DNA from: Engelhardtia mirabilis
GTDB taxonomy: Bacteria > Planctomycetota > UBA1135 > GCA-002686595
NCBI RefSeq assembly: GCF_007748095.1
Contig: NZ_CP036287.1
Coordinates: forward strand, 620,001 to 684,000
Reading direction: 5' to 3'
Length of the DNA stretch: 64,000 bases
Shown piece after piece: positions 63,824-64,000 of this stretch. Positions within the stretch are counted from its first letter, which is position 1. Each line of letters starts with the position of its first letter. The notes beneath the pieces are model-generated. The model saw only the letters and a list, made by a program, of their open reading frames with translations, ran no database searches and was not told the origin of the DNA. Both the position numbers and the translations under genes were made by a program.

Positions 63824-64000
63824 ATGCATACGCAATCGCAATCGACGCCCCGTTCAGCCGGTGGGGGTGGAGGGCAGATCCTCGCCGAAACCCTACGCCG
63901 ACAGGCCCATGCGTGCAGGGACCGGACGGCTTTCGTCTTCGGTGAGCGACGTACCTCCTATTCCTCGCTCGACGAACTCACCAATCGCGTGGCCCAGGCC
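63824..64000 (+). CDS. Acyl-adenylate (AMP-binding) ligase, N-terminal part only
   Basis: The frame starts at ATG 63824 and is open to the window edge, giving 59 residues. After a Ser/Gly-rich start it reads ILAETLRRQAHACRDRTAFV then FGERRTSYSSLDELTNRVAQA, the typical opening of AMP-binding ligases (D-x-x-A-x-x-x-G-x-x-x-T-Y-x-x-L-x-x-x-x-N-x-x-A). Beside ScoE-, ScoD- and NRPS-type genes it is most likely the ScoC/FadD10-like fatty acyl-AMP ligase that loads the carrier protein, but the fragment alone cannot separate acyl-AMP from acyl-CoA ligases or from an NRPS adenylation domain. Confidence 0.75.
   Translation, partial: MHTQSQSTPRSAGGGGGQILAETLRRQAHACRDRTAFVFGERRTSYSSLDELTNRVAQA

Noticed and set aside
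62151..63824. A 557-residue protein including the FcoT-like domain
   Set aside because: The N-terminal 360 residues are an alternative frame of the oxygenase gene; the 193-residue form matches the size and start of Rv0098-type proteins.

Overview
The window is GC-rich, densely coded DNA that looks like a chromosome piece of a Planctomycetota-like bacterium. That is an inference from the gene content and not from a marker gene: secreted FG-GAP and Kelch repeat proteins, a CHAT peptidase with TPR-like repeats, an ECF sigma factor next to a Ser/Thr kinase carrying an FGE/SUMF1 domain, many signal peptides ending in Ala-Gln, and very large multihaem cytochromes. No rRNA, tRNA, CRISPR array or integrase was found.

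Layout. 1-10.3 kb holds mixed housekeeping and envelope genes: CHAT peptidase, secreted FG-GAP protein, a nucleotidyltransferase-like protein, a coiled-coil protein whose stop codon is made by a MITE-like inverted-repeat element, a VOC protein, a beta-lactamase-fold lipoprotein and a small membrane protein. 10.6-17.05 kb is a tight six-gene operon in which three proteins each carry a Rieske domain joined to a different partner: a glutamate-synthase FMN domain, a thiamine-diphosphate enzyme, and a ferric-reductase-like membrane domain. 17-33 kb holds secreted repeat proteins, an arylsulfotransferase-like protein, two tandem paralogous Cys-rich secreted proteins of identical length, the sigma/kinase pair, a Kelch protein, an EamA transporter and a secreted protein. 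Several strong hairpin terminators lie between them. 33.1-36.8 kb holds a PgeF/YfiH-type protein and a striking fusion of a double-AAA+ Clp unfoldase with a peptide chain release factor 2 body that has lost GGQ.

36.8-44.9 kb (minus strand) is a four-gene electron-transfer operon: an Fe-S/flavin membrane oxidoreductase, a membrane-anchored cytochrome with 26 CxxCH motifs, a predicted outer-membrane beta-barrel, and a lipoprotein cytochrome with 22 CxxCH motifs. Together they look like a complete inner-membrane-to-surface electron conduit.

47.65-64 kb is a biosynthetic gene cluster. On the minus strand, in transcription order, are an Fe(II)/2OG enzyme of the ScoE/Rv0097 isonitrile-forming type, an FcoT/ScoD (Rv0098)-type protein, a type I PKS (ACP-KS-AT-DH-ER-KR-ACP) and a two-module NRPS ending in a reductase domain (C-A-T-C-A-T-R). 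Divergently, and cut by the window edge, lies an acyl-adenylate ligase. This is the gene set of the actinobacterial isonitrile lipopeptide clusters (ScoA-E, Rv0097-Rv0101), but the free ACP is replaced by a complete reducing PKS module. The window therefore probably encodes an undescribed polyketide-extended isonitrile lipopeptide.
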